Part shown: piece by piece, positions 36,701-43,802 of the stretch
Numbering within the stretch: the stretch's first letter is position 1
Layout of the letters: each line of letters begins with the position of its first letter
NCBI RefSeq assembly: GCF_002305855.1
Contig: NZ_CP022163.1
Span: 9,739,765 to 9,803,764, forward strand
DNA length: 64,000 bases
Origin: Melittangium boletus DSM 14713
GTDB lineage: Bacteria > Myxococcota > Myxococcia > Myxococcales > Myxococcaceae
Reading direction: 5' to 3'
Notes under the pieces: model-generated
What the model was told of the DNA's origin: nothing
The model's input: only the letters and a program-made list of their open reading frames with translations
Databases searched by the model: none
Translations under genes and position numbers: made by a program

Positions 36701-37635
36701 TCATCGACGCGAGCCTCCACCGGGGGCCGGGTCTCCAACGCGTTGGCCAGGCAGAGGGTGACCTCGTAGTTGAAAGCGGTCTGCCGGCGGAACACCTCGC
36801 GCCACAACCCCGCGGATGCGCGGAGCCCCAACGAACCGGAGGCATCGAGCGGATTGGCCAGGGCATGGAGCTCGGCCACCAGGCGCTGACACTCCTGGGG
36901 CTCGGGCCTGCGGGGCCGCGCCGCGACGACGAGCAGACGCACGGCGGCCTCGTTCCACCGCCGCTGCCGCTCGAGCACCTGCCCCAGCACCGGCTGGAGC
37001 GCCTGGAGATAGGACTTCTTGGCGAACTGGACCGCGGCGCCCAGGCCCTTCTTGCGATGGGACTGGATGCGCCAGCGCGTCGGCTCGCTCACGGGCTCCA
37101 ACCGGCGGCGCACCCAGTCGGACAGGTCCATGGAGGTGCTGGTGGCGCGCTGGGAGGAGAGCTGTTCCAGCACGGCGACCATCTCGTGGTTGAAGGCGTG
37201 CTGGGGGCGCAGCAGCTCGATGTGAAAGGGCTTGAGTCCCTCGACCAGGGCCGTCTTGGCGGCCGTCACGGCGCGGCCCAGCTGCTTGCGGTGCGAGGGC
37301 GGCACCTGGAACTGGAAGACATCCGCGGCCTGCTGCGCGGCCTGCAGCGGGGTATGGGCCTTGGCGGCGCCGTCGGGGAGCCGCCGGCGCAACTCCTCGG
37401 TCAGCAGCCGCAAGGTGCGCTGGTGCAGCGGGAGATCCTGACAGGTGGCGCCCGTGCAGGGGATGAGAGTCTGCAGCAGCCGCTTCTGGGCAGCGACCAT
37501 CTCCGCCAGATCGCCCAGGGACGGCGAGCCGGACACCACGGGGGGCCCGTCCCCATCGAACTCGGGCAACGAGGCCAGAGGGGGCTCGTCGCGGTGGGCA
37601 GACTGCGTCGGTTCTGCGGACGGAGGACGCTTCAT
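33790..37635 (-). CDS. Giant multi-domain glycosyltransferase, RfbC type of Myxococcus
   Basis: ATG 37635 gives 1281 residues, close to the roughly 1276 of M. xanthus RfbC, an O-antigen biosynthesis protein. An in-frame TTG further upstream is less likely. Order of parts: an N-terminal helical region (about 1-340) with two SHR-modules at about 114-165 and 192-237; a first GT2 domain (about 341-570; LVSLVVAVDD, CLVDDGS, weak donor motif QEDTLAP); a second GT2 domain (about 584-835; VSIIVPFKDK, LFLNNDMEIVDPEW); and a C-terminal GT4-like domain (about 920-1265) with VQDYEPQFFAAGTYS, typical of WsaF-like rhamnosyltransferases. With rfbBDAC nearby, rhamnose transfer to O-antigen is a reasonable guess. 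Confidence 0.88.
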   Translation of the reverse strand: MKRPPSAEPTQSAHRDEPPLASLPEFDGDGPPVVSGSPSLGDLAEMVAAQKRLLQTLIPCTGATCQDLPLHQRTLRLLTEELRRRLPDGAAKAHTPLQAAQQAADVFQFQVPPSHRKQLGRAVTAAKTALVEGLKPFHIELLRPQHAFNHEMVAVLEQLSSQRATSTSMDLSDWVRRRLEPVSEPTRWRIQSHRKKGLGAAVQFAKKSYLQALQPVLGQVLERQRRWNEAAVRLLVVAARPRRPEPQECQRLVAELHALANPLDASGSLGLRASAGLWREVFRRQTAFNYEVTLCLANALETRPPVEARVDDGYPEWCAEHEPALIARAAEALTHLTARPLVSLVVAVDDPPEPLLRACIESVLAQSYEHWELCLVDDGSQAPHVRELLARYARQDRRIRVQHLPSHGGIAHATNAAIALAEGEFVGFLEQEDTLAPHALAEVVLRLAREPDAELIYSDEDRLDASGGRFGPFFKPDWSPDLLRSVNYLHHFVVVRRAPLTEAGGMREGFEEARNYELLLRLSERVRRIVHVPGILYHARASDVPASDAGVRALREHLARRGEVAEVSEVAPAHYRVRYPVRGTPLVSIIVPFKDKPELLRMLTGTLLEKTRYPHFELLLVSNNSTQPETFEVLESLTDPRIRKLTWDHPFNYPAINNFAAREARGELLLFLNNDMEIVDPEWLDELIGQAQRPEVGAVGAKLLFPDRTVQHAGAVVGITGFAGHPFWRMPDTATWTPFGHADWVRNYLAVTSACVMLRRELFEQLEGYDERFLLCGSDVDLGLRLVARGLRVVYTPHTRIIHHESASRRMDAIPENDFWRSFSAYRPYLGPAGDPFYNPFLTLQGTDCSLRRHEEDGEALAVRTLARDLPSTREEKASERALHQRHVADHVKALDHSSEQVRRAREEAPERLARLRSKGRIERVSWFLPSFHHPYGGIHTLLRFADLLRSRHGVQNDLIIYNNPNVTEAELEARVAPLYPNAPGRFRVLRHLQEVGELPECDLAVATMWTSAYPVLSHPRATVRAYFVQDYEPQFFAAGTYSALAEQTYRLGLYGIFNTSGLYEYVTSHHPMQGCWFEPTVDRSVFHDARPARKGPVRIFFYGRPSSDRNAFELGISALRQLKAERGAAVEILTAGERWNPAQYGLDGVITNLGVLPYEKTADLYRECDVGLCFMFTKHPSYLPFEMMACGVTVVTNDNPSNLWLLEHGKNCLLAEPTYSCVLEQLRTAVADPSLRARIRTAAVERVLRTTWEAQVDRVHDTLVRGETAAASPRRASGQG

Positions 37636-38052
37636 GTCGGGCAAGTCCGGACAGCGGAAGATGAAGAGAAGTCGAGGCCGCGTGCCTGGCGGCTCGCACG
37701 AGGGGAACAACGGGGGCCTCCCTCTACTACCACGGGGCTCGAAGCCGCCAGCGCGATGCGGCTTTCACGTGACAGCCCGTGCGTCTTCTTGCGCGCACGC
37801 TCGCCTCCCGTGCACTCGGCCTGACAGTCCCACGCGGCCCGCTCGCTTCGTCGCGATGAAGCAACGCGGCCCGGCGCCACGAGGATTGAAGCGAAAAAAT
37901 TCGCGTGGAAGTGCCCGTCGCTCAGCCGACTTGACGCACGGCCAGAGGAAGGGGGTACCTTGATGCGCTACGGGGTTTCGTATAGTTGCCTATGCCGCTG
38001 CCGTCCACATGCCCGTTGACTGGACGGCCCTTCTCCAGCTTCGGTCGGGAGT
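37636..38052. promoter_or_regulatory. 417-base divergent intergenic region in the O-antigen locus
   Basis: No gene is supported here. It separates the giant glycosyltransferase from the rightward GT2 gene. Composition is lower in GC from about 37735 to 38050. A palindrome GCGAA-AAAA-TTCGC lies at 37891-37904. For the rightward gene, TTGACG at 37931-37936 and TATAGT at 37981-37986 are attractive single elements, but they do not pair at normal spacing; CCTTGA at 37958 is 17 bases before TATAGT. A TTTCACGTGA core near 37763 resembles parS only partly. Confidence 0.4.
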
Positions 38053-38892
38053 ATGCATTTGAACTCCGTCAACCCTCGCCTGAGTATTGGCGTGGTTCTC
38101 TATCAGAACAGCCGCAAACAGCTCCAACAGCTCCTCTGCTCGATTGAGCTGAACCGCGCCGCTCCTGGCTGTCCGTCCTTCGTGCTGAACTTCATCGACA
38201 ACTCGCCGGATGCCTCGCTCGAGGCGCTCGTGCGGGAGCTCGCGCCGGAGGCCGGCTACGAGCACGCGCGGCGCAACCTGGGCTTTGGCGCGGGTCACAA
38301 CGTCCTGATGGAGCGGGCATTCCGGGACGCCGAGGTCGGCTACTACCTGTGCGTCAACCCGGACTCCATCCTGCACCCGGACTGCCTCGCGGAGCTGATC
38401 GCCGAGGTGAAGCGCCAGCGCAAGCCCGGCCTGGTGGAGGCGCTCCAATTTCCGGACGAGCACCCGAAGGTCTACGACCGGCAGACACACGTCACGCCGT
38501 GGTGTAGCGGCTGCGTGCTGCTCATCACCCGGGCGCTGTACTCGGCCGTGGGCGGGTTCGACGAGAACTTCTTCATGTACTGCGAGGATGTGGATCTGTC
38601 GTGGCGCGCGCGCGCCCACCAGTTCAACATCAGCCTCGCGCCCAAGGCCCTGGCGCATCACTACGTCGGCAACCGCCCGGACAGCCTGACGGGCAAGCTG
38701 ATGCTCCTCAAGAGTGGCACCTACCTCGCGCACAAGTACGGCAACGAGCAGATGCACCGCGCGTGGATGAATGAGTACCTCAACAGCGGAGGCGAACCCT
38801 TCATGACGCCCACCATTCCGGCGCCCTCGGCCGAGATGTTGAAGGTGGCGAACTTCGCCCACCTCTTCCACATGGCGGAGGTCCGGTGGTGA
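38053..38892 (+). CDS. GT2-family glycosyltransferase
   Basis: The 279-residue enzyme has a GT-A fold: RLSIGVVLYQNSRKQL at the start, NFIDNSPDASLEALV, the nucleotide/metal motif YLCVNPDSILHPD (D-x-D-like), a C-terminal SGCVLLITRALYSAVGGFDENFFMYCEDVDLSWRARA, and a helical tail. The EDVDLSWR segment is common in rhamnosyl- and related transferases that build O-antigens. Its stop overlaps the start of the next glycosyltransferase gene, so the two are co-translated. Donor and acceptor are not defined by sequence. dTDP-rhamnose is available from the rfb genes 8 kb away. Confidence 0.88.
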   Translation: MHLNSVNPRLSIGVVLYQNSRKQLQQLLCSIELNRAAPGCPSFVLNFIDNSPDASLEALVRELAPEAGYEHARRNLGFGAGHNVLMERAFRDAEVGYYLCVNPDSILHPDCLAELIAEVKRQRKPGLVEALQFPDEHPKVYDRQTHVTPWCSGCVLLITRALYSAVGGFDENFFMYCEDVDLSWRARAHQFNISLAPKALAHHYVGNRPDSLTGKLMLLKSGTYLAHKYGNEQMHRAWMNEYLNSGGEPFMTPTIPAPSAEMLKVANFAHLFHMAEVRW

Positions 38893-40544
38893 GCCCCGTT
38901 CAGATCGTTCCGTCGCCGAAGCCGGGCGATGTCCCGGAAGCACCCAGTGGTTCCATCAACGAGGCGTTCCATCGCGCGGTGCTCGCGGAAGCGCGAGTCG
39001 GCTCGCGCGTCGCGCTGCTCGGAGAGTGCGCGGGCCTGCCGCTCCGGCTCCAACAGGCGGGATGCACGGTGCTGTCGATCGACCCGAGGGAGCTGATGGC
39101 CCTCCCCGCCCATGGCGCCGCGTCCAGCCCGGCCCGCGAATCGCTCAACACCTTCCGTCCGGACGTGATGGTGCTCGCGGAGAACTGGGCGGAGATGGGC
39201 GAGCCGGAGAAGTTCCTGCGCGAGCTGGCGACGGTGAACCCTCACGCCGACCTGGCCATTCCCTTCTACAACACCGCGTCGGCGACCCTGTTGATGGCCT
39301 CGCTCACGGGCGCGGCGCTGCCCCGCAGCCTGACCGAGGAACAGCTCACGCGTTGGCTCACCGCCAGCGGCTTCAAGGTCCGTCAGCGGCAGGTGCTCGA
39401 GCCGGCGCGCCTCAAGGGCGTGCTCGCGCGCGACGCCGAGAAGGCCCTGCGCAACCTCTTCCACCAGCTCAATCCCCACAGCGTGGATCATCAGGTGCTG
39501 TACTGGGGCCGGCTCGCGCATCAATCCGACGAGACGCCCTCACGCGAGCTGGTCCCCGGACTGCTCAGCATCGTGATGCGCAACCACTCGCGCGACCGGC
39601 TCAAGTTCCTGGATCACGCCATCTTCGCGCTGTCCTGCCAGGACCATCAGCCCCTGGAGATCGTCATCGTCAGCCAGTGCCAGGAAGTCCAGGTGGTGGC
39701 CGAGCTGAAGGCACTGCTGGAGAAGTACCGTCCGCTCGGAGGCTTCTCCTACCAGGTGGTGCACGAGCCCTCGGACACGGACATCCGCGCGCGGCTCATC
39801 AACAGGGGCGTCGCGACGGCGCGCGGCCAGTACCTCGCGTTCCTGGACGATGACGACGTCATCTACCCCCAGCATTACGATCAGCTCATCAAGGCGCTCA
39901 AGGCGGGGAGCGCGGCCTGGGCCATGGGCCGCATCCGCCGGGCCTTCTTCGACAACGGCCCCCGGGGCGAGCTGTTCTGCCGCTACAAGGACGAGATGGG
40001 CCGCGACGACACGTTCAACCTCGGCCTGCTCATCCACGACAACTACATCACCTGCCACTCGTACGTGATGGACCGCCACCGGCTGGGCAACTTCCAGATC
40101 AGCTTCGCGGAGGAGATGTCCTTGCACGAGGACTACAGCTTCCTCCTGCGGCTGTGCGCGCTCTTCCGGCCCGTCTTCACGCCGGGCGTGCCCAGCTGTG
40201 AGTACCGCATGCGGGATGATGGCTCGAACTCCATCCTCCATGGGAGCGCCTCGGAGGCCGCCCGGAGGGAGAAGCAGCGCAACTGGGCCATCTCCTCGGT
40301 GCTCAAGGACGCCACCAAGCGCAACCTGCAGATGCTGCTGACGGAGCAGGAATTCCAGGACGAGCTGGGCCGCTACCATCAACAGGGTCAGCAAGCCGCC
40401 GCGGAGACGGTGCGCCAGCAGTTGCTGAACGACACCCAGGGCCCGTTGCGCTTCCGGGTCATCAACAAGGCCAACGCGGTGCTCAAGAAGCGCAGCGCGC
40501 GCATCCACGGGACACTCAAGAAGGTCCTCAAGTGCATGGTCTGA
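38886..40544 (+). CDS. GT2 glycosyltransferase with N-terminal methyltransferase-like domain
   Basis: A GTG start at 38886, or the next codon 38889, overlaps the previous stop, giving about 552 residues. Residues 30-215 look like a Rossmann methyltransferase in outline (VGSRVALLGECAGLPLRLQQAGCTVLSIDP, then FRPDVMVLAENWAEM), but the glycine-rich SAM loop is weak (LLGECAG). Residues 225-470 form a GT2 domain: LLSIVMRNHSRDRLKFLDHAIFAL, ARGQYLAFLDDDDVIYPQHY with the D-x-D motif, and EDYSFLLRLC. The C-terminal 80 residues are helical and basic. It likely acts in the O-antigen pathway. The methyltransferase part may be inactive. Confidence 0.82.
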   Translation: MVSPVQIVPSPKPGDVPEAPSGSINEAFHRAVLAEARVGSRVALLGECAGLPLRLQQAGCTVLSIDPRELMALPAHGAASSPARESLNTFRPDVMVLAENWAEMGEPEKFLRELATVNPHADLAIPFYNTASATLLMASLTGAALPRSLTEEQLTRWLTASGFKVRQRQVLEPARLKGVLARDAEKALRNLFHQLNPHSVDHQVLYWGRLAHQSDETPSRELVPGLLSIVMRNHSRDRLKFLDHAIFALSCQDHQPLEIVIVSQCQEVQVVAELKALLEKYRPLGGFSYQVVHEPSDTDIRARLINRGVATARGQYLAFLDDDDVIYPQHYDQLIKALKAGSAAWAMGRIRRAFFDNGPRGELFCRYKDEMGRDDTFNLGLLIHDNYITCHSYVMDRHRLGNFQISFAEEMSLHEDYSFLLRLCALFRPVFTPGVPSCEYRMRDDGSNSILHGSASEAARREKQRNWAISSVLKDATKRNLQMLLTEQEFQDELGRYHQQGQQAAAETVRQQLLNDTQGPLRFRVINKANAVLKKRSARIHGTLKKVLKCMV

Positions 40545-40556
40545 GGTAGCACCTCC

Positions 40557-40580
40557 GGGGCCCTGGTCAGCCAGGGCCCC
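40557..40580. terminator. Strong hairpin between convergent GT2 and wzt genes
   Basis: A perfect 10-bp stem, GGGGCCCTGG with CCAGGGCCCC, and a TCAG tetraloop lie in the 45-base gap between convergent stops. It should end transcription from both sides. There is no long T-run. Confidence 0.55.
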
Positions 40581-40589
40581 TCCCCTCTC

Positions 40590-41909
40590 TCAGGACACGG
40601 AACTCAGGGCCCGCGCCGGGAGGGAGTTCTCCACCACCCACCGATGCGCCGGGCGGAAGACGCCCTTCTCCCCGTGCTCGGACACCACGGTGAAGTGGCA
40701 CTGCGTCTTCGGACCAGGCGCCTCGCCCCCCGCCGTCCTCACCTGGACGCCGAGCACGTAGTCACCGCCCAGCAACTCCAACCGCTCGAGGATGAAGCGC
40801 ACGCGGCCCTGGGGCGGCAACCGCTCGGGCAGGCTCACCGCGTCGAGCCGGGTGCTCGTCGCGTAGAGCAGTTTGCCATCCGCGTGTTCGAGCGAGACCT
40901 CGAACTCGGCGTCTCCGGTGCCTTCACACGCCGCGTAGTCGATGAGCACCTCCGCCGACTGTCCAGGCGACAGGTGGCGCAGTTCCGCGCCCGCCTGATC
41001 GATCAAACGCACACCGAGCAGCGTCACCGGGGCGGTCGTGGGCTGCGCCTCGCCGGAGCCCGTCACGGAGGGAACATCGGGGAGCCGGCCCGTGTCGCCC
41101 AGCGCCAGCGCGGGCGGAATGAAGGTGACGGCCGAGGCCTCGGCGATCTCGATGGCCTGACGGTACTCGTCGGCCACCTCGGCGGGGGTGCCCACGCGGC
41201 GGATGCGGCCACCGTCGATCCACGCCGCCATGTCACACCAGCGCTCGACGGTGCCCAGGTCGTGCGTCACCAGGACGATCGTCTTTCCGCGCTCCTTGAA
41301 CTCCGTCATCTTCGCCAGGCTCTTCTTGGCGAAGTGCTGATCCCCCACGGCGAGAATCTCGTCGATGATGAGGATGTCGGGGTCCACGTACGTGGCCACG
41401 GAGAAGGCGAGCCGCATGTACATGCCGCTCGAATAGGTGCGTACCGGCTCATCGATGAAGTCGCCCAGCTCGCTGAAGGCGATGATCTCATCCATGCGCG
41501 CGAACACCTCGGCACGGGTCATCCCGAGGATGATGCCGTTGATGAGGATGTTCTCCCGCCCGGAGAAGTCCGGGTGGAAGCCCGCGCCCAGGTCCAGGAG
41601 CGCGGAGATGCGCCCGTTGACCTCGATGCTCCCCGTGGTGGGCGAGTAGATGCCGGTGATGAGCTTGAGCAGCGTGCTCTTGCCCGAGCCATTGCGGCCG
41701 AGGATGCCCACGGTCCGCCCGCGGGGGATGGTCAGGTTGATGCCGCGGAGCGCCTCGATGAGGCGCACTTCCCCGGCCTGGCGTTGACCGCGGATCCACC
41801 GCACCAGCTCCGACTTGAAGGTGGTGTATTCGCGGCGGATGGTGCTCTTGCGGAAGCTCTTCACGACATCGCGGATGACGATGGCGTTGGCGTTGTCTGC
41901 GACGGTCAT
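40590..41909 (-). CDS. wzt: O-antigen ABC exporter ATP-binding protein
   Basis: The 439-residue protein has an ABC ATPase domain to about residue 250 with Walker A GRNGSGKSTLLKLITG, signature YSSGMYMRLAFS, Walker B DILIIDEILAVGD and the switch His in LVTHDLG. A C-terminal beta-sandwich of about 180 residues (VTLLGVRLIDQAGAELRHLSPGQSAEVLIDY) resembles the Wzt carbohydrate-binding domain that recognises the finished polymer. With Wzm it exports undecaprenyl-linked O-antigen across the inner membrane. The gene follows wzm by four bases. M. xanthus has the same pair (there called RfbA/RfbB) and needs it for O-antigen and development. Confidence 0.95.
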   Translation of the reverse strand: MTVADNANAIVIRDVVKSFRKSTIRREYTTFKSELVRWIRGQRQAGEVRLIEALRGINLTIPRGRTVGILGRNGSGKSTLLKLITGIYSPTTGSIEVNGRISALLDLGAGFHPDFSGRENILINGIILGMTRAEVFARMDEIIAFSELGDFIDEPVRTYSSGMYMRLAFSVATYVDPDILIIDEILAVGDQHFAKKSLAKMTEFKERGKTIVLVTHDLGTVERWCDMAAWIDGGRIRRVGTPAEVADEYRQAIEIAEASAVTFIPPALALGDTGRLPDVPSVTGSGEAQPTTAPVTLLGVRLIDQAGAELRHLSPGQSAEVLIDYAACEGTGDAEFEVSLEHADGKLLYATSTRLDAVSLPERLPPQGRVRFILERLELLGGDYVLGVQVRTAGGEAPGPKTQCHFTVVSEHGEKGVFRPAHRWVVENSLPARALSSVS

Positions 41910-41913
41910 GGGG

Positions 41914-42708
41914 CTAGATGGACTCGGCGAATTCTTCGCGACGGGCTTCGAACACCAGGGTGGCCAACCAGAGGAGGCCGAACGCCCCCACCATCAGCGC
42001 CATCAGCGGCCAGAAATCCGGCAACCGGTGCTCGTAGAAGATGGACTGGTAGGACGTCACCAGGATGGCCATGGGGTTGGCCAGGGTCATCAAGGGACGG
42101 TAGGGCTCGGGAATCGTGGTCGCCGGGTAGAGCACGGGCGTGAGGAAGAAGAACATCATCAACACATTGGTCACGATGTGTTGCAGATCCCTGAAGCGCA
42201 CGTTGAAGGCCGAGACCATGTAGACCACCGCCAGCGTGAAGCACAGCTGGCACACCAGCACCACGGGGAAGGCCACCACGTGCCAGGTGGGCCACTCGCC
42301 GAAGAAGAGCCCCAGGCCCACCATCAACGGCAGGGACAACACGTAGTTGCACAGGTTGGTGACGACCACCGTCGCCGGCAGCACCTGCGCGGGGAAGCGC
42401 ACCTTGGTCATCAGATCACGCCGATCACTGATGGCGCTCGCCCCCGCGTTGAGAGAGCTGGAAAACCAGTTCCAGGGCAGCAACCCCACGAACATGAAGT
42501 ACGTGTAGTGGGGCAGGTTCTGGCGCATGTAGACGCTGAAGAGCAGCGCGTACACGAGCATCTGGAGCGTGGGGTTGAGGAAGGTCCAGAAGAACCCCAG
42601 GACCGAGCCACGGTAGCGGGCCTTGAGCTCGCGCTGGACCAGGCTGAACAGCAGGCCGCGGTACTGGTAGAGCTCACGGAAATTGCGAAGCATGTTGGCG
42701 GCATCCAT
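41914..42708 (-). CDS. wzm: O-antigen ABC exporter permease
   Basis: ATG 42708 gives 264 residues. The frame continues upstream, but that part crosses a terminator and tRNA gene, so it is not coding. The protein is an ABC-2 type permease: the amphipathic opening YRGLLFSLVQRELKARYRGSVLGFFWTFLNPTLQMLVYALLFSVYM is typical of Wzm/TagG, with about six membrane helices and PVLYPATTIPEPYRPLMTLANPMAILVTSYQSIFYE before the last ones. It forms the channel for lipid-linked O-antigen with Wzt. Unlike the M. xanthus arrangement, it is separated here from the giant glycosyltransferase gene by two oppositely oriented GT2 genes. Confidence 0.95.
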   Translation of the reverse strand: MDAANMLRNFRELYQYRGLLFSLVQRELKARYRGSVLGFFWTFLNPTLQMLVYALLFSVYMRQNLPHYTYFMFVGLLPWNWFSSSLNAGASAISDRRDLMTKVRFPAQVLPATVVVTNLCNYVLSLPLMVGLGLFFGEWPTWHVVAFPVVLVCQLCFTLAVVYMVSAFNVRFRDLQHIVTNVLMMFFFLTPVLYPATTIPEPYRPLMTLANPMAILVTSYQSIFYEHRLPDFWPLMALMVGAFGLLWLATLVFEARREEFAESI

Positions 42709-42810
42709 ACCGCAGCGCCACGCTCGGGGCGAGGCCAGCCGTGCAAAGAGCGCGGGCCGCCTCACCGCCCGCCCCTCGGGCGCCCGCATGCCTGGACGGC
42801 TCCGGGGCCA

Positions 42811-42845
42811 GAAAACAAAAAAGCCTCCTGGCTTCCCAGGAGGCT
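42811..42845 (-). terminator. Intrinsic terminator of the tRNA-Gly genes
   Basis: On the minus strand a 10-bp stem (AGCCTCCTGG with CCAGGAGGCT) and 4-base loop are followed by TTTTTTGTTTT. It is the only textbook rho-independent terminator in the window. It lies ten bases after the CCA end of the second tRNA gene. Confidence 0.9.
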
Positions 42846-42855
42846 TCTTGTTTCT

Positions 42856-42930
42856 TGGAGCGGGAAAAGGGATTTGAACCCTCGACCCTCGCCTTGGCAA
42901 GGCGATGCTCTACCGCTGAGCTATTCCCGC
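42856..42930 (-). tRNA. tRNA-Gly (GCC anticodon), copy 2
   Basis: The 75-base gene begins GCGGGAAUAGCUCAGCGG on the minus strand. It folds as a cloverleaf with a 7-bp acceptor stem (GCGGGAA with UUCCCGC, one G-U/A-type variation aside), anticodon loop UUGCCAA giving GCC for glycine, and T-arm GGGUUCAAAUCCC. The 3' CCA is encoded. It is identical over all 75 bases to the copy 15 bases upstream. It reads GGC and GGU glycine codons, which are heavily used in this GC-rich genome. Confidence 0.96.
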
Positions 42931-42945
42931 ATCAGAAAGAGTGTG

Positions 42946-43020
42946 TGGAGCGGGAAAAGGGATTTGAACCCTCGACCCTCGCCTTGGCAAGGCGATGCTC
43001 TACCGCTGAGCTATTCCCGC
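42946..43020 (-). tRNA. tRNA-Gly (GCC anticodon), copy 1
   Basis: This is the first, promoter-proximal of two identical 75-base tRNA-Gly genes with encoded CCA. The anticodon is GCC within loop UUGCCAA. The promoter at 43108-43080 is about 60 bases upstream, and both tRNAs should be processed from a single transcript ending at the terminator near 42811. Confidence 0.96.
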
Positions 43021-43079
43021 TTCTCGTCACTCGTGCCGCCCTTGCGTCGGTGCCTCGCGGCGCCGTCGAAAGTGAGGCG

Positions 43080-43108
43080 GGTATACAGTCCGCCTCCGGG
43101 GGCGTCAA
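43080..43108 (-). promoter_or_regulatory. Sigma-70-type promoter for the tRNA-Gly genes
   Basis: On the minus strand TTGACG (43108-43103), a 17-base spacer and TATACC (43085-43080) form the best promoter in the window. The -35 element overlaps the stop codon of pgsA at 43105-43107, so the tRNA promoter is partly embedded in the preceding gene. The leader to the first tRNA is about 50 bases. Confidence 0.75.
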
Positions 43109-43791
43109 GCCTTCTGTTCATCCCCATTTCCGCGCCGCGCGAGCATCGAAAGGAAGGCGCGGAAGTAGACCACGGCGCTCCACACGGAGAAGGCCGCGGA
43201 CAGGTACACCAGCACCTGGCCCACCTTGTTGAAGTCCACCGGCGAGGCGTAGAAGCCCCAGTCCACGGGGTGCTCGTAGTGCACGCACAACGAGATGATG
43301 CCCACGAGTTGCAGGGACGTCTTCCACTTGCCCTCCTGCCCCGCGGCGATGACCATGCCCTCGCTCGCGGCGATGGTGCGCAGACCACTGATGATGAATT
43401 CGCGCGCCAGCAGGACGACCACCACCCAGGCCGAGATGCGCCCCAGGCGCACCATCATCACCAGGGCCGCCATGGCGATGAGCTTGTCGGCGAGGGGATC
43501 CATGAACTTGCCCACCACGGTGATGAGGTTCCAACGGCGCGCCAGGTAGCCGTCGACGACATCCGTGATGGAGGCCACCGCGAACACCGCCGCCGCCAGC
43601 AACGACGAGTACGGGTCCGCTTCGTAGAGCAGCCAGACGAAGAGGGGGATGAGGAGGATTCGCCCGAGCGTCAGGATGTTGGGCAGGTTCCAGAACTCCT
43701 GAACGAGCACGCTCGGCTTGCGAGCCGCGCGCCGCCGCGCCTTCTCCTCCTTCTTCTGACGCCTCCGTACCGCACGCTCCACTCGATCCAT
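43105..43791 (-). CDS. pgsA: CDP-diacylglycerol-glycerol-3-phosphate 3-phosphatidyltransferase
   Basis: ATG 43791 gives 228 residues. The CDP-alcohol phosphatidyltransferase motif is complete: DVVDGYLARR...G...DPLAD, i.e. D-x2-D-G-x2-A-R-x8-G-x3-D-x3-D, around residues 70-95. Four to six membrane helices are visible, beginning WNLPNILTLGRILLIPLFVWLL. An N-terminal basic extension (RAVRRRQKKEEKARRRAARK) is longer than in E. coli PgsA. The enzyme makes phosphatidylglycerol phosphate, the first committed step to phosphatidylglycerol and cardiolipin, at the inner membrane. It is 11 bases after the TPR-AIM24 gene and probably co-transcribed with it. Confidence 0.92.
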   Translation of the reverse strand: MDRVERAVRRRQKKEEKARRRAARKPSVLVQEFWNLPNILTLGRILLIPLFVWLLYEADPYSSLLAAAVFAVASITDVVDGYLARRWNLITVVGKFMDPLADKLIAMAALVMMVRLGRISAWVVVVLLAREFIISGLRTIAASEGMVIAAGQEGKWKTSLQLVGIISLCVHYEHPVDWGFYASPVDFNKVGQVLVYLSAAFSVWSAVVYFRAFLSMLARRGNGDEQKA

Positions 43792-43802
43792 GGCGCCGCC
43801 TT

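Noticed and set aside
37760..37775. parS-like sequence (TTTCACGTGA core), interesting because of the padC/bactofilin genes nearby
   Set aside because: Only about 11 of 16 positions match the general parS consensus and the outer arms do not pair. There is a single copy, and no parA or parB gene is in the window.
33736..37824. A very long open frame on the plus strand opposite the giant glycosyltransferase
   Set aside because: It is an antisense shadow caused by high GC at third codon positions. Its translation is rich in Arg, His, Gly and Leu with no domain, while the minus-strand frame shows full glycosyltransferase motifs.
42709..42900. N-terminal extension of the wzm frame
   Set aside because: The extension crosses the intrinsic terminator and part of a tRNA gene. 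The family start motif begins at ATG 42708.
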